64,000 nt of DNA from Chaetorhynchus papuensis (lineage: Eukaryota; Chordata; Aves; Passeriformes; Rhipiduridae): NCBI GenBank assembly GCA_013396525.1, contig VWYX01000202.1, forward strand, positions 434,001 through 498,000. Reading direction: 5' to 3'. This document shows positions 1 through 12,029 of this stretch, in pieces. Made by a program: the position numbers and the translations under genes. Each line of letters opens with the position of its first letter. The stretch's first letter is position 1. The notes under the pieces are model-generated. The model was given only the letters and a program-made list of their open reading frames with translations. It searched no databases and was not told the origin of the DNA.

Positions 1-1347
1 GTTACTTTCATCGTGGAATCTGGCTGCTGTCTCCAGAAATGATGTTTGAAGTTTTGATGAGTGAGACATTAACAAGCTTTGCTGCTGTGCACATTTTTAT
101 TTAAACTGTGCTCCTGCCTAATCCCTCAACTAGTTCAGAGAAACAGGACATGTGAGGTCGCCAGCATTCAGATCTGAAAATGCTGGGCACATACAGGATA
201 TTGTGAGGATATCCACCATGGATGGAATAAAGCCTTATGGCAGGTGTTACTGACGTGTCAACCCTCAGTGTTACACAGCCCAGATCTCTCCGATTAATTC
301 CTGTCTTTTCCCAGGCTCCGGGCAGTTTGTGCTGGCAGTATTTGTAGTTCTAGTCTGATACACACTCACCCATATACTGATACAGCCTCTCCTGCTCCTC
401 CCTCAGAATGAAGCTACGCTTTCAGCACTGTCCAGCAACAGCTGTGACCGGAGACAGCCCATCCTCTCCAGGACTGGTTTCTCTCACCTGCATTAGCTAA
501 CCCACCAAAAATTCCACTCAACTTTAAAATAAGGTTCACGCCAATAACACACAGCCCATGTTCCCAAGGGCCCGCCTGGATCTCACTTTTACCTGTGCAA
601 ATGCCCATTCTTACCACCAGTGCAACTGCCCTAATCCACACTGGCTGCAGGATCAGAATCCAGCAAGCAGAACTTACATTCCCAGGAAGTCATTCCCTGT
701 TTCAACCCATAAGGTCCCTTCCCTCGAAGGAATTTCTGAAGAATTTCTGAGTTCACTTATAAACAAGAAATGCTCTACCCAGGTCTTTTACATTCTACCA
801 ATACAGTGCCTTTCCCCTCTCATATTTTAACACTGGAGATTTCCTTTACAGTCAGTTGGTCACTGACCATCACAGATCTCCTCCTGAGCAGAGCAGGACA
901 CTTCCCAGTTGTCCTATCAATGCTACAAGTTAACAGCTGCCACAGCAGCTTCAAGACTGGTTTATCAACGGGAATGCTCAAGAAAGGAATTTGATACAAT
1001 AAACATAACAGGTAATTAATGCTGAGGCCCTATCCAGGATCCAAGCAAGAGGTGAGGCAGATCTCTCTCCCTAAGCTGAAAACTACTGCAAGGATTACTC
1101 CTGCAAGATACAGCTTTCTGAAATACAGACCTATTTATCCTGCTGTCACAGGTGATGAAAATATTTTTACAATTAATAACAAGAAAAAAACACCTAAAAG
1201 AATTTACTTTTGTAAAGCCTAAGCACAGGTCATTCCTAGATCAGGCAGATCACAGCATTGACCTTTTTTGAGCTTCTGTCAGATGATGGGGAGGGAAGAG
1301 GAGGAGAGACAAAGGAGATCATCTGACAGATGAGTCTCTCAACTTAC
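1..1347 (-). other. CAMK2D: Intron leading to the hub exons, 5' part
   Basis: Non-coding; the first hub exon (RKQEIIKVTEQ...) was sought on the minus strand and not found. Confidence 0.75.
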
Positions 1348-1632
1348 ATAGTACAGAGGAAGGAGTGGAGTGGGAGAGCTCAGACTCGAGCGATTGACTC
1401 TCTGAGTTTGCATTTCTCATGGACTTGCCCGCTGAATTGATGGAAAGAAACACAACATATGAACAAACAAAGATGAAGAGGTAGAGTGTGATCAGACTCC
1501 TCAGCAGGCACTGGCAGCAGGAGCGGCCTCTGGGGCACGGCAAGGGTGGTGACCAGTGGGATGAAGAAGCAATGGAAGAGGAGGAGTGGTGGGTGGAACT
1601 CAACCTCTCCATGTCCTCCTCCTTTGTGAAAG
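1348..1632 (-). CDS. Candidate membrane-anchor exon (KAP-like first exon or linker cassette)
   Basis: A 285-bp open exon with acceptor ...ccctcacacag after a T-rich tract and a strong donor gtaagttg. An ATG at 1612 in a good Kozak context (gac ATG G) opens 88 codons plus one base. The protein starts MERLSSTHHSSSSIASSSHW, is Ser-rich, then has SCCQC (a possible palmitoylation cluster, residues 31-35) and one hydrophobic helix at about residues 39-58 (LITLYLFIFVCSYVVFLSI), then GKSMRN and a Ser/Glu-rich tail. It ends in phase 1, the phase in which the hub exons start. From its acceptor it is also 95 codons long and phase 1-1, so it fits between the last linker exon and the hub without a frame change. 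CAMK2A is known to make a kinase-less, membrane-anchored hub (alpha-KAP) from such an exon; a delta counterpart is my inference. I do not recognise the sequence itself. Confidence 0.55.
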
Positions 1633-4600
1633 CTGTGTGAGGGTCAAGTACATGTGAAGGAAGAAAAAAACAAGGCCAAAAGAAAAATAACGATAATTTA
1701 ATTAGAAGCAGCAAGAACTTAGAAAATCTTTGAGCACACAAACAATGTTAATGATGTATTTTCAGGGGCAGTGTGGGTGCCAAAGAACAGTTGTAAAGGT
1801 GTGAGTGACTCTGTTCAGATGCCAGCGCAGATTCACCCCTGTATCCAGTACTCAGATACACAGGGACTTGAAGGAGCTTTGGAAAAATTGTTCTTAGAAA
1901 TTTGAATGGTTTTTTAGGAAGGTATATTCCAAAAGAAATAGTTTAAACTGCTTTCTTTCTAGTGTTAAATAAAATTAAGCCAACAGGTATAAGATGAATT
2001 ACAAATATATGAAATATTTCAGAGCAATGTACCTTCCAGATGTATTAAGTAGCACAGGTAAATCACAATTTGTCAAATCTGTAAGTGCCTTACAACGCAG
2101 CAATTTTTCCCATTGGGAAGCATCATTCTTACTAATGCTTTCGTTAATTTGTCTCTGGGGGCAAAAAGACACCATGAGAAATCCAGATCTTCTGTTCATG
2201 GTACATTTAACAACTCACCCTTCTGAAAGTCTGGGGACAAAAATAATGCTGATATCCCACCGCATTACTTGAAAAATCTAACCCATATCACAGAGACGCT
2301 GCCCAATAGTTCCAGTCTCATTACTACAGGAAGAAGAAGTCCCACAAGCAATCCCAGAAGGAGGCATTGCCTACAGTCCAGTTCACAGCATGTTCTTCCT
2401 GCCCACTCCTGTCATATTTAGGAGGGATCACTGTCATGTAGATTAAGCCCATGATTGATGGCTCATGTTGGAAATTTATCTTAGCAAGGAACCTGAACTA
2501 CAGCTTCAAGTCATTTCCGTCTCGAATGATACAATTAGCTTATTCCTTAAGTTATCAAAGCTCACTGTTGTTTGCCAAGCACTGTTTCTAGTAAAAGAAA
2601 TATATTCCAGTCCTAAAAGAGGTAAATATATACATAAACAAAGTTACAGATCCAAGATTTTCAGTAAATAAAAAATAAGAAGTAAGCCTGATTTTACTGT
2701 CTTGAAGTTAAATACCTGCCTTCAAAAGTGAAAACGGGGTGAAATCCTGACATGAGAGGAGAATGCTCTATGCATCCCTGACAGACAGGAGGTAAGAATT
2801 TGACCCTGAAGACACATTTATGACAGGTGATATAAGACATTTTTAATTGCTCCCTTCCTTAATGAATGCTACCATTTGTAACACCTGGCACAGACACACA
2901 CGTGCACCCACTTCCACAGCGCACACGAGACCTGAGTGTGCTGGGGATGCCGTGCCCCACTCAGACCCGTGTGAGCCACGCCAAAGAACAGAGCCCTTGA
3001 TGCACAGCTGGATGTTTTCAGCCTGTGTGGGCTGCACCAAGGATGGAGCCCTGGCCCTGTTTGTGCAGTCCAGCACGGAGGTGTTGGGATACCGGGAGCA
3101 GGAGTAACGCGCACAACCCGCGCGCCTCGGCAGAGCCGCTCCCTGGGAGGTGTGGATCACACTGCAATGCCATAAAACACACTAACTCTACTGCTCAGTT
3201 CCAGCCACAGCCCCTGCTCCTTCTTGGAAAGCACAGAGTCTCTTCCAGTGCTGTACTCCATGCTGCAAAGAAAAGCAAAAAGGTTTAAATGTTCTTTATC
3301 ATCTAAGGTGGAAAACACTCCTTCTTCTAGGCCTCAAACGTGGCGACAAACGTCTTGAGTCATCTTGAGCATACGTGTAAGGACCTGGAGAATTCTCTCT
3401 CCTACCTCTGAAATCCATTTGTCGTATCAGTATTTTATCTCCAGTGGCTGTTGCTGACAAGAGACAGCTTTCTCACTGTTCTCCTACAAACTATACATCC
3501 AAGAGTCAGGTTTGGTGTAGGGGGGAAATAATCTTTCCTATGTGCTTTGCTAGAGCAGGAAGCTTGAGCTTATAATAGGTGTCAGGGTTGCAGGACTGCC
3601 TATTCCCTGAATCATTCTTCAAATTAGACCCTGGGGGTACTGTTAGCTTTAATCTATAATAAAACAGTATGAACAGCAGCCTCCAGTGGAAAGACGGGAA
3701 GTGTGAGAGGAATACTAAGAAGTGAAAAACAAGCAAGTTCCCGAGCAATTAATAAGAGGGAGATTATATTTGTTTTTTAAATAAACAGAAAATGAAATCC
3801 CTGTACACTGTGCAGGGAAAGACTCAAGCAGTATCTTGTTCCTCTGACCTGTGCTTACTGCAAGATCCCCCTTCTGTTTTGGGAGTACCATATATTACGG
3901 CCATCCAACCCACCCTTAACTGTGATACTGCAGAATCATGTAAAAGAATTAGGCAAATTATTTTCATTGCTGTTTTTCCTCGTAGTTGTATCCCCCTGAG
4001 GTACAATTTTGTGAGCTAAGCTTCAGACAGAATTTTCTAAAAATCCTACTGTAGTAACACCACGTTATATCGTCACACAGAGGCCCTATAATTAAATTAT
4101 TCATTTAATAAGCTTAGTTGTTAAACTGTACAAAATACTTTGAAGGAAGAAATACAAACTGTTATGAGTAGAGGTAAATTACACTGTATTTTCCAATGCA
4201 CCAGCTGCAGATCCCTGTAACTGTTCTCTCCTTTCACATTAACTCAAACCCCCACTACTTTGTTGCATCCATTCTCCCTGTTTTATCTTACCATCACCTG
4301 TACATTGTTCTTTGAGGCCAAAAGCCAATCTTTTTTGTGAATCAGAGATACACAAACCTAATACTCCCTTTTTCAAGCCCTTTGCGCTTTAAAACAATGT
4401 AATTAAAGTAGGTATGTTAGCATCACAGCATAATATTTAAAGGGGGAAAAATGGAAACAAAAATATAAACTGTGAAGCTATAAAAACTAAGTTAGTAAGC
4501 AAAGTTTTGATGTTAGTTTTTTAAAGACTGGAAGAATATTAAAATAAGTGTATGGACAGAACAAAAGAAAACCAAAAAAATACACTGGCATCTGAACAGA

Positions 4601-4982
4601 TGAAAAATAAAAATGGTGACATGAAAAAAACCCACAACCAAACCCAAAACACAAATGCATGCTAAACATGAACTAAGTAAAAGCTACAAAGCACTGACTT
4701 AGACATTTGTAATCTACTTCTGTTATTAGTGGAACTAATATCTTAGTTAAAAAGCAGTAACTTTATACTCTTAATCCCAAAACATCATGGGAAATGGTGT
4801 TTTGGGAATGGAAAAGTTAAAGTTAAGTCCGAAACATATCAAAAGTAATTTCTTCTAAAAAAGGAAAAATACTGTTCTCTTGTACGATACATTCGGGGTT
4901 TCTGGGTTTTTATGACCTACTGAAATACAAGCACAAAACTCATGTTACTGCTTCTCCAAACATTTCAAGCTTAAAATCATAC
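1633..4982 (-). other. CAMK2D: Intron between the last linker exon and the candidate membrane-anchor exon (about 3.3 kb)
   Basis: Non-coding. If the candidate exon at 1348-1632 is a true first exon, its promoter would be in the first kilobase here; I see no TATA box or CpG island that settles this. Confidence 0.75.
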
Positions 4983-5031
4983 CTTTCACATCCTCATCTT
5001 CAATGGTCGTGTTGGAACTCTCTGTTGATTC
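4983..5031 (-). CDS. CAMK2D: CaMKII delta last linker exon before the hub
   Basis: A 49-bp exon encoding ESTESSNTTIEDEDVK plus the first base of the next codon (Ala in mammals). It is present in all usual delta isoforms, directly after exon 13 in delta-C. The acceptor is gttgagaa-free, ending tctcaacag; the donor is gtatgatt. It ends in phase 1. The next constitutive exon in the family starts RKQEIIKVTEQLIEA and was not found in the remaining 5 kb, so it lies beyond the left edge. The phase matters for the candidate exon at 1348-1632. Confidence 0.95.
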
Positions 5032-7552
5032 CTGTTGAGAAGTAAATATGAGTCGAATGTATAAAACAAGCCAAGCCTTATTTGCGTGCCTCGGAAAATG
5101 ACAGGATTAGTTACAGGAATCATGCAAAGCCTTGAAGCAGGGTGGGATGTCATTCACAAACAAATGGTCACACACTGATCGAGACATTTCCACCTGAAAT
5201 GGATGTCAAACTGCCATTCTCCACAGGAGGGAACAGAAACACAATTCCTGCACTCTGATGCTTTTACGTCACAGGAATGTACAGGAAAGTTTTTTTTCTT
5301 TAACATCCAACTGTACAAAGTCCATCTGAAATGTATTAATTACCTCAGCCAAGTAGGAGAGCTTGCCATTTTTAGCTTAGTGATTAAACCAACTGTGCAA
5401 AATAAGTCATTCCATTCCAATTCCACCTTCTAAATATGCAGGCTTCTGCAAGGTACAATTTACAACCAATTTCCTGTTCATGTCACTATGCAATGTATAT
5501 TCAAAAGAAGTCTCACAGTGATTTAAAGCGTATTGGATTAGATTATCTCATTTTTATACTGGTTTTGTGATTTTTTTTTTTTTAAGGAGATGGAGAATTG
5601 TTAAACATATGGTAAGAAGTTTGACAAACTAAGGCATCTTTGTAGCAGTATTCTTCAACCAATCAGTCATGCAAAGGAATGACTCATCTATCAGACAGTT
5701 AAGCCATCACACTTAAAAAGGCAAGGATATTGTATCTTAGTCTTTCCTTAATTTCCAGAAACATGAAATATAATGGGCAAATTCAACAGGGCACTGTCAA
5801 ATCTAACAGCTTCAGAGAGCTGGAAAGTTTTAAGCTAGATGGTTTTTTTATCTCTATACTTTCTTGAGAAATAAAACATTATTATTTTTTTTTAATTTGC
5901 AGCTCAGTAACAAAAAAGGTTAACTGATCTGTTTTTATCTGGGAGAGAAGACAGGACTGGTATCGTACTTAATTCTTTAAAGGATTTAACAATTAAATAA
6001 CAAAAGGTAAATTTGCCAGTGCCCTTCATTTACTGTGTCCTCACAAGGCTGAGCCAAAGGAATTTTCAAGAGGGCTAATGCATTACTCAGACCTTCAAAA
6101 CCCAAATGTGCATTGATAAGTCAAACTAGAGGAATTAATTCACACACAAACAGAACTGAACGAGCCACCATGCTGTCCCTGCCCTGGCTGTGTTAGACGT
6201 TCCACTCTACACGGACGTATCATGCTCTAGCACTTCAAATATTAGATAAAGTACTTACAAGTGAACAAAAACCTCACACAAGTACAAGTTGTAAACACCA
6301 TGCAAAGCTCACAGGGCAGATGTAGCCTCTAACACTGAAGCATCCACTCCAGTTGCCATACTACAAGGATCAGTCTTTCAGATAAATTTAGGAGGAGCTC
6401 TCCGCATTAAGTGGTTCGTTTGTTTGCTGTGACCTTTTGGGACATTGAGTATCTTTGTTGCTGAGATTATGTAATAAAATCAAGTAGATGTAGTCATGCC
6501 AATATTTTATCTAGGTTTTCTGGGCTTTAGTGGACTTCAGCGATAAAGATCAGCCTGCTGTTCAAACACAGGCTGCTCGTGGCCTAGGGGTTTAAACTTG
6601 GGGAGCTGAAAGAGTAGTAACACGAAAACACAAGTTCTGTGTTGGACAGATGCAGGGGACATGAAGGATCAGGATACACAAGCACAACACACACCATCAG
6701 CACTTCCATGCTTGAGGAATGTCTGCATGCGTTATTTTGTCACTCAGATCCACTCCTTCTCTTATGAAATAACCACAGGGAGTTAAGACTAGATAAACGG
6801 GATGTGAATTAAGTCAACACTGCAAACAGTGAAATTCTTGTTGATGCATAAATTCTTTTCAGGAAACCTAGGAACATGTGTTATATATAAATGATGGTAT
6901 TTCCTGTCCCTTTTCAAGTCCATGCATGAAAAAAACAAAACAAAACACGATTTAGGGATCAGCTGCCAAACGCAAACACCACAATACATGAGAAAAAGAA
7001 AAGAGCATGAAGAAAACATGTAAAAATCAAAAGACCTCTTTGTCACTTGGAATGTGAATTTTTTTTGGAAACTGCCCAGTGATGTTATGGAAGAAAACCA
7101 AAGTCCTGTGCAAAAGACACGTCACGACACGGTGTATAAGCATGCTGAGAAACAGCAGATGGGATAAACTGAAATGACATCTTTGTCTGAGGTGACGACT
7201 GCACGTAAAACTTGCCGGGATCATCTCACCACGCTCTGAGAACAGCATCCTTAGGTTTCCCTTAGACTGCAGCATTTTTGGCCGAAATGAGAGAGACCCC
7301 CCACTCCCTGAGCCGGGCTGTGAGCTCTGCCCATTGTTACGGACTCCCCCAAGAGCTTCAGGAGCTCAGAAGCAGCAGGACGCACGCAGCAGATGGACAT
7401 GGATGAAAACAGGCTCAAGAGACACCAGGTGTAACAAATGCAGGAATGAGATTTTCCTTCACAAATTCTTGGAACGGCCCTACTGTGCTGTGGAATAGTG
7501 GATGGAATGTGTGGTGTGGAAAAGCAAGATGGAGTTGATTCTTTCTGAATAC
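5032..7552 (-). other. CAMK2D: Intron before the last linker exon (about 2.5 kb)
   Basis: Non-coding; nothing recognised apart from short poly-T runs. Confidence 0.8.
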
Positions 7553-7594
7553 CTTATTTCCATCAGGGTTGTGGATTACTGTAGTTTGGGGCTC
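7553..7594 (-). CDS. CAMK2D: CaMKII delta-A/delta-9 linker cassette, second part
   Basis: A 42-bp exon of 14 codons, EPQTTVIHNPDGNK. It is used with the preceding 60-bp cassette in delta-A and alone in delta-9. The acceptor ttttgttcttgctcag has a good pyrimidine tract; the donor gtattcag is weaker than most in this gene, as suits a regulated cassette. Two TGCATG motifs lie upstream in the intron (217 and about 700 nt). It is in frame on both sides. Confidence 0.95.
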
Positions 7595-7810
7595 CTGAGC
7601 AAGAACAAAATAAAGAGAGAAAGAGTTCCCATTGGTAAACACATTTTCATTGGTCTGAGGGAGTGTAAGAAGAGCCAGCTCACAAATGCTGAACACTGAC
7701 AAGAGTTAAAACAAACGTTAACTGTCGCCAGGGGGTGAAACTGGATGTCTCTAACACAGATTTCCTCAACAGCAAGCCAGCAAAAGAGGCCATCTCACCT
7801 AATGCAGCAG

Positions 7811-7816
7811 CATGCA
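7811..7816 (-). promoter_or_regulatory. TGCATG upstream of the EPQTT linker cassette
   Basis: An exact gene-strand TGCATG 217 nt upstream of the 42-bp cassette. RBFOX control of CaMKII delta linker exons is known in mammals; its use here is inferred. Confidence 0.4.
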
Positions 7817-8292
7817 GAGACCTTATTCAGGACCGGGGTGTGCAGGGCTTTGAAGCTCTGGGGACCTGCAGAGGCTGTTCTGCACAAGGGCAGGCCAAAT
7901 GCTCCGTGCGCTGTCCTGTCTGAGGCTGGACAGGCAGGGCAGCGACAAATCTTTTAAGCTTTAATAACCTCTTCTCTTAATTGTGTTTGCTTGTATTAGC
8001 ATGAAGTGATCAAATCGAAATACGGAGGAATTGATAAGGATTAAGGATGAGTTGACTGTCCCTAGACACTACCGGGGTTTGGAACGCATGGAATGCCCCC
8101 GATGGCTGCCTTGGCAGAGCTGCACTAAAGCAAGCGAGAGAGATCTTTGTGTCATTTAAAAGTGTAATTCCCCCAAATCCTTTTTCCTTTAAAAAAGGTT
8201 CAATAATCTTTGAAATAGCAGTTAGCCAGCATGCTTTCAGCATGGACCATCGGGCATGGCTCTGTCTGGGAACAGACTGCCATCAACTCCTG

Positions 8293-8298
8293 CATGCA
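8293..8298 (-). promoter_or_regulatory. Second TGCATG between the delta-A cassettes
   Basis: An exact TGCATG in the palindromic context tgcatgca, about 700 nt upstream of the 42-bp cassette and about 900 nt downstream of the 60-bp one. Distal, so weaker evidence. Confidence 0.3.
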
Positions 8299-9192
8299 AC
8301 CTGCTGGCTGGGCCTTAGGAAGTACTTACTGTATGCCTCCGTGCCAGCTGCTCAAAAAAATTCCAGAGGAAAAATGCCTCCAAATGTGTGCGAACTACCC
8401 CATTTCCAAAGTTTTATATGCACATGAGAAACAAGAGGTCACAACATGGTGTACTTAGGCACTGGCATTTACATCGGTGAGCCCCGTGACACACAGGTGC
8501 CTTAGAAATAGGGCTATTAATAAAAGCAAGACTGCAGTAAACATCCAGGAACATCACTCTGATTTGTAATACGTCCTTAACAGAGCTTATTAATGAGTAA
8601 TGTCTCCTGCTGATTTAAATGGAAGAGAAACAAGCAAAATGTTTAGCTCTAGATGCCTCTTGATCCCAGAGAAGACTTGCAAAGTCCTGCCAAGTTCCAG
8701 GAAATATGGAATGAAAATCTGAATAAGGTCTGTTTTATGGCAGCCTAGTAATAATCCTGTTAGCTCTCCTGGATGTCAAAACTTTAACTAAGACAAAGCA
8801 GAGAAAATAATAGAGCCGGTTTTTAAAAATTTTGTTGGTGCAAAAGGTTAGCATTAGAATGTGGAAACAGTCATCAGGCAAAGAGCAACACCAAGCGCAT
8901 TCTACTCACTTTCTGGCACAGCATGCAAAAAATTCAGCTACAGTTACAAATGCTACGACTCTACCGCATCCAGCTTCCATTTAACATTTTCTGTCAATAA
9001 ACACGCTCTAATGGACTTCCTCACAAAAAAAAGACAGCATAATTCAAACAAAAAGGTTTTCCAAAACCTGTTTTTAGAAAGCAAACAGAGTAAATGCATG
9101 AAAAAGCAAAAAAAGAAAAAAAAAAAAGGAAGAACAAACAGAAGACAGTCAAAAACTTCCAGATAGCATGAGAAGGAAAATTCCAGGTATAC

Positions 9193-9252
9193 CAGCGCCG
9201 GGGTAGGAATATTTTCCTTGGGGCTGGTTACCACGTTGGTTTTGTTGTTTAT
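9193..9252 (-). CDS. CAMK2D: CaMKII delta-A linker cassette, first part
   Basis: A 60-bp exon of 20 codons reading INNKTNVVTSPKENIPTPAL. It is the first of the two cassettes that together define the delta-A (neuronal/T-tubule type) linker. Mammalian delta has Ala where this copy has Thr (INNKA versus INNKT) as I recall. The acceptor is gcatacctacag and the donor gtatacct. It is in frame on both sides and therefore freely skippable. SP and TP sites in it could be targets of proline-directed kinases; that is inference only. Confidence 0.94.
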
Positions 9253-9329
9253 CTGTAGGTATGCAGAAAACAGAAACAGACAGGCCTTAGAACTCACGGT
9301 AGGCACCGTATCTATATCTCTGCACACAA

Positions 9330-9373
9330 CATCTATAGACAGGTATCGGTATCTATAGATAGATATAGATATG
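9330..9373. repeat. TATC/TAGA-type simple repeat
   Basis: Imperfect tatc/tagata units shortly upstream (gene sense) of the 60-bp delta-A cassette. Confidence 0.75.
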
Positions 9374-12012
9374 GAAATAAAGAATACAGAAAGATGAACT
9401 TAGGAACTTGCAGGAACACTAACACTAGCTTCAGGAGCTGGCTGGCAGCTCCTCCCCACGGGCTGCCAGAGCCCTGCACCAAGGCCTAGATAAGGGACGG
9501 ATGAGTTCAGCTGAGACACTTAACAGAGAGCCCTTAAGTAGCAGTTAAGCACATCTAAGAAGACTAAAGAATTAATACAGGTTGGAACAAAGTCCTAAAT
9601 AGCCACTGCTATTTCGTGACATGCAATGGTGTTAAGTCATTGCACCCAATGGTTCTTTATTTCTAATGGATTATCCCTACCATAAATACTTGATTGTTCG
9701 TAGCTCTCCAAGAATCTGTAATTTGTTCTACTGGCTTCTGATTCCACCTTGGAATAAATATGAGTGATGCTAGAAAGAGACTGGTGCCCCTTTAGCTTTT
9801 TTTGTGCTAATTTTAGCAGAAAATACTTGGCAGCTTCTCAGTGCTGGTACTGTGACTTGGAAGCGCAAGGTTTCCCACTGTGGTACCTGTAGTCTTACTC
9901 CAGCAATCAGCACCTCTCTGTATAATTTTACATAGAGGTCATCAGGATACTTCTTAAGCTTAGCAAAGTGCTACACTTTCTGGCTTTTATCTGTACAAAA
10001 TATTAATTCAAATTAAACTGCTTAGCAGGACATTTAAAAGTACCTGATCCTTTAAAAACATTTTTTAAGATTTAACTTTTATTAATACCATGGGGTATGG
10101 GAAGAACAGAAATACTGTAAATAATGCAGCGAGCCACTTTTTACATGCACTAAGAAGTAAAATTCAGGTATTGTAAAACTGGTTTGAAAGATGTACTTTT
10201 TCTTCTCTAACAATAATTAGGAAAAAATATTATGCACATTTTGGTCATGTCTAATTTCAACCAGGGTGGTCCAAAGCATCATGCAGAACTGGGTATATAG
10301 ATACAGATTATCTGAAAAGACTTCGATCCAAAAAACCAAGTTTTACTGAACCTTCTAGCTGTAGTACTTAGTAATGAATATGCAAAGCAATGAAAGAAAT
10401 GCCTGAAGTTGTTTTGTTAATGGATTTTCCTGAAATTGTAATTAACTTTACTGAAGGGAAAGAAATAAAATTCACGGACTCCATGTCCTCAACATTTTTT
10501 GATGTTTATTTTACTTTGGGCCAGGCGTGGCAGCTGACTTGTGGATTTCAGCAATTGAGCCTGCAGCTGAAGTGAATCTTACTTAGGATATGTTTAAATT
10601 ATGGAAATGTCAACGGAATTTGCAGTAATTAATTACAGACTGCAAATTTTCTTATTTTAACCAGCATTTAACTGTCTTTGAAAAATATAAAGTAGTTTCA
10701 TTAGTTATTATGTCGACACTAAATGTTATTTAATAAAACTTGTGATAGAAACCCTTTTCCCATATAGAATAAAAATAATTTTCTTTGATTTAAAAGTAAA
10801 ATTCACAATGCTCTACAGCAGGAAGATGAAGAGCAGTTACTTTTTAAACAATGGCCTTTCTACAGAAATTGTCATTAAGAGCACATGAGTCATTATTGAG
10901 TTGCAAGTGTTTACACCCCGACTTGGCCTAGTTATTGACAAATAAATTTCATTTCTCTATGCACAATTACAGCTATGAGCTGTAGGGTTGTCTGAAGTCA
11001 GGACAGGGAGAGAACAAACACCTTTGTGCATGAAGTCTTTCTTGGGGAGATGTAAGTATTGGCAAGTATTTTACTTGCTTTCATATCTATGGGATTCTGA
11101 GATGGGCAGAACCCTGAACTCCTCACTCAGGAAAAAACTTTCAAGAAAACCCCAGCCATTTCAGTAAATGAAAGTTCTACAGTAGAACTGTGGAATAGTG
11201 GGAACACAAACAAGACTGCTTGACAGCATAAACTAAATCTTCCAAGCAAGACAAAAATCGAGTATCAAGTTGCATAACTCCAGATTGGTATTTTTGTGAC
11301 AGTGTAGTCATTGACAGACTACGAATAAAAAGACCCTAACAAAAGGCAAATAGACATGAAGGAAAAACATAAGGAAAGAAATGAAGATTTCACCAGATTT
11401 CATACAGTCCTATTCAGTAGTAGCTTAATACAAAAACTCAAGTGATATCCCAAATGAGTGCTCTTGGTTGAATACATAAGGAAAACAGGTTAGTCAAGGT
11501 TCAGTTCCAATTTTGCCTGAGTAAGGAGAGCAGGCGTGGGTCCATAGTCCCTTGGTGGAAGCCCTATGAAAATAAACAATACTCATTACAGCTACTGCTG
11601 AAAACTGCAGGAAATCGATTCAAAACTTCTTCAGCAAGATATCGAGAATCCAGCATTCATTAGGAACAGAGAGAGAGAATGTGATTGAAAACACAGTTAT
11701 TTCTTCCACGTAAACAGAACTTGGTAAAACCCTTTGAAACTTTGAGAGAAAACAGCAATAAGCTGTACATGCTTTCTCTCTCATAGAACAGAGACATATT
11801 AATGTATGAACACGTGGGGCATTTTGCATGTATTTTTAACAGCAAAGGGAAATAACTCCAGAAGGATTACGATAATTTCATATGAAACAGTTACTTTAAA
11901 GTTAATTTGTGCTTAACCAGTGACCTTCTGTCTGTTGTGAAGACGGAGAACATTTTAGTGCTGCATTGCTTGCCAAAAATCACTTTCTAAGGTGTGACAG
12001 TAGTGCAGGACA

Positions 12013-12029
12013 GACACACACACACACAC
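12013..12029. repeat. CA dinucleotide repeat
   Basis: About eight CA units in the intron before the delta-A cassettes. Confidence 0.9.

Larger units (their letters stand above)
7595..9192 (-). other. CAMK2D: Intron between the two delta-A cassettes (about 1.6 kb)
   Basis: It carries two gene-strand TGCATG motifs and an A-rich tract near 9.11-9.13 kb (T-rich on the gene strand). Confidence 0.8.

Noticed and set aside
1..1347. Search for the first hub exon (RKQEIIKVTEQ...)
   Set aside because: No minus-strand stretch with this peptide or its expected 76-bp exon was seen; it must be further left.
1633..1741. Upstream extension of the membrane-anchor reading to an earlier ATG, with a second hydrophobic run
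   Set aside because: The extra Leu/Phe-rich residues are simply the translation of the T-rich pyrimidine tract in front of the acceptor. The ATG at 1612 has the better context and lies inside the exon.
8953..9327. 124-codon minus-strand frame around the INNK cassette
   Set aside because: Only the 20 codons between the splice sites are real; the rest, including a long Phe run, is intron with a poly-A/T tract.
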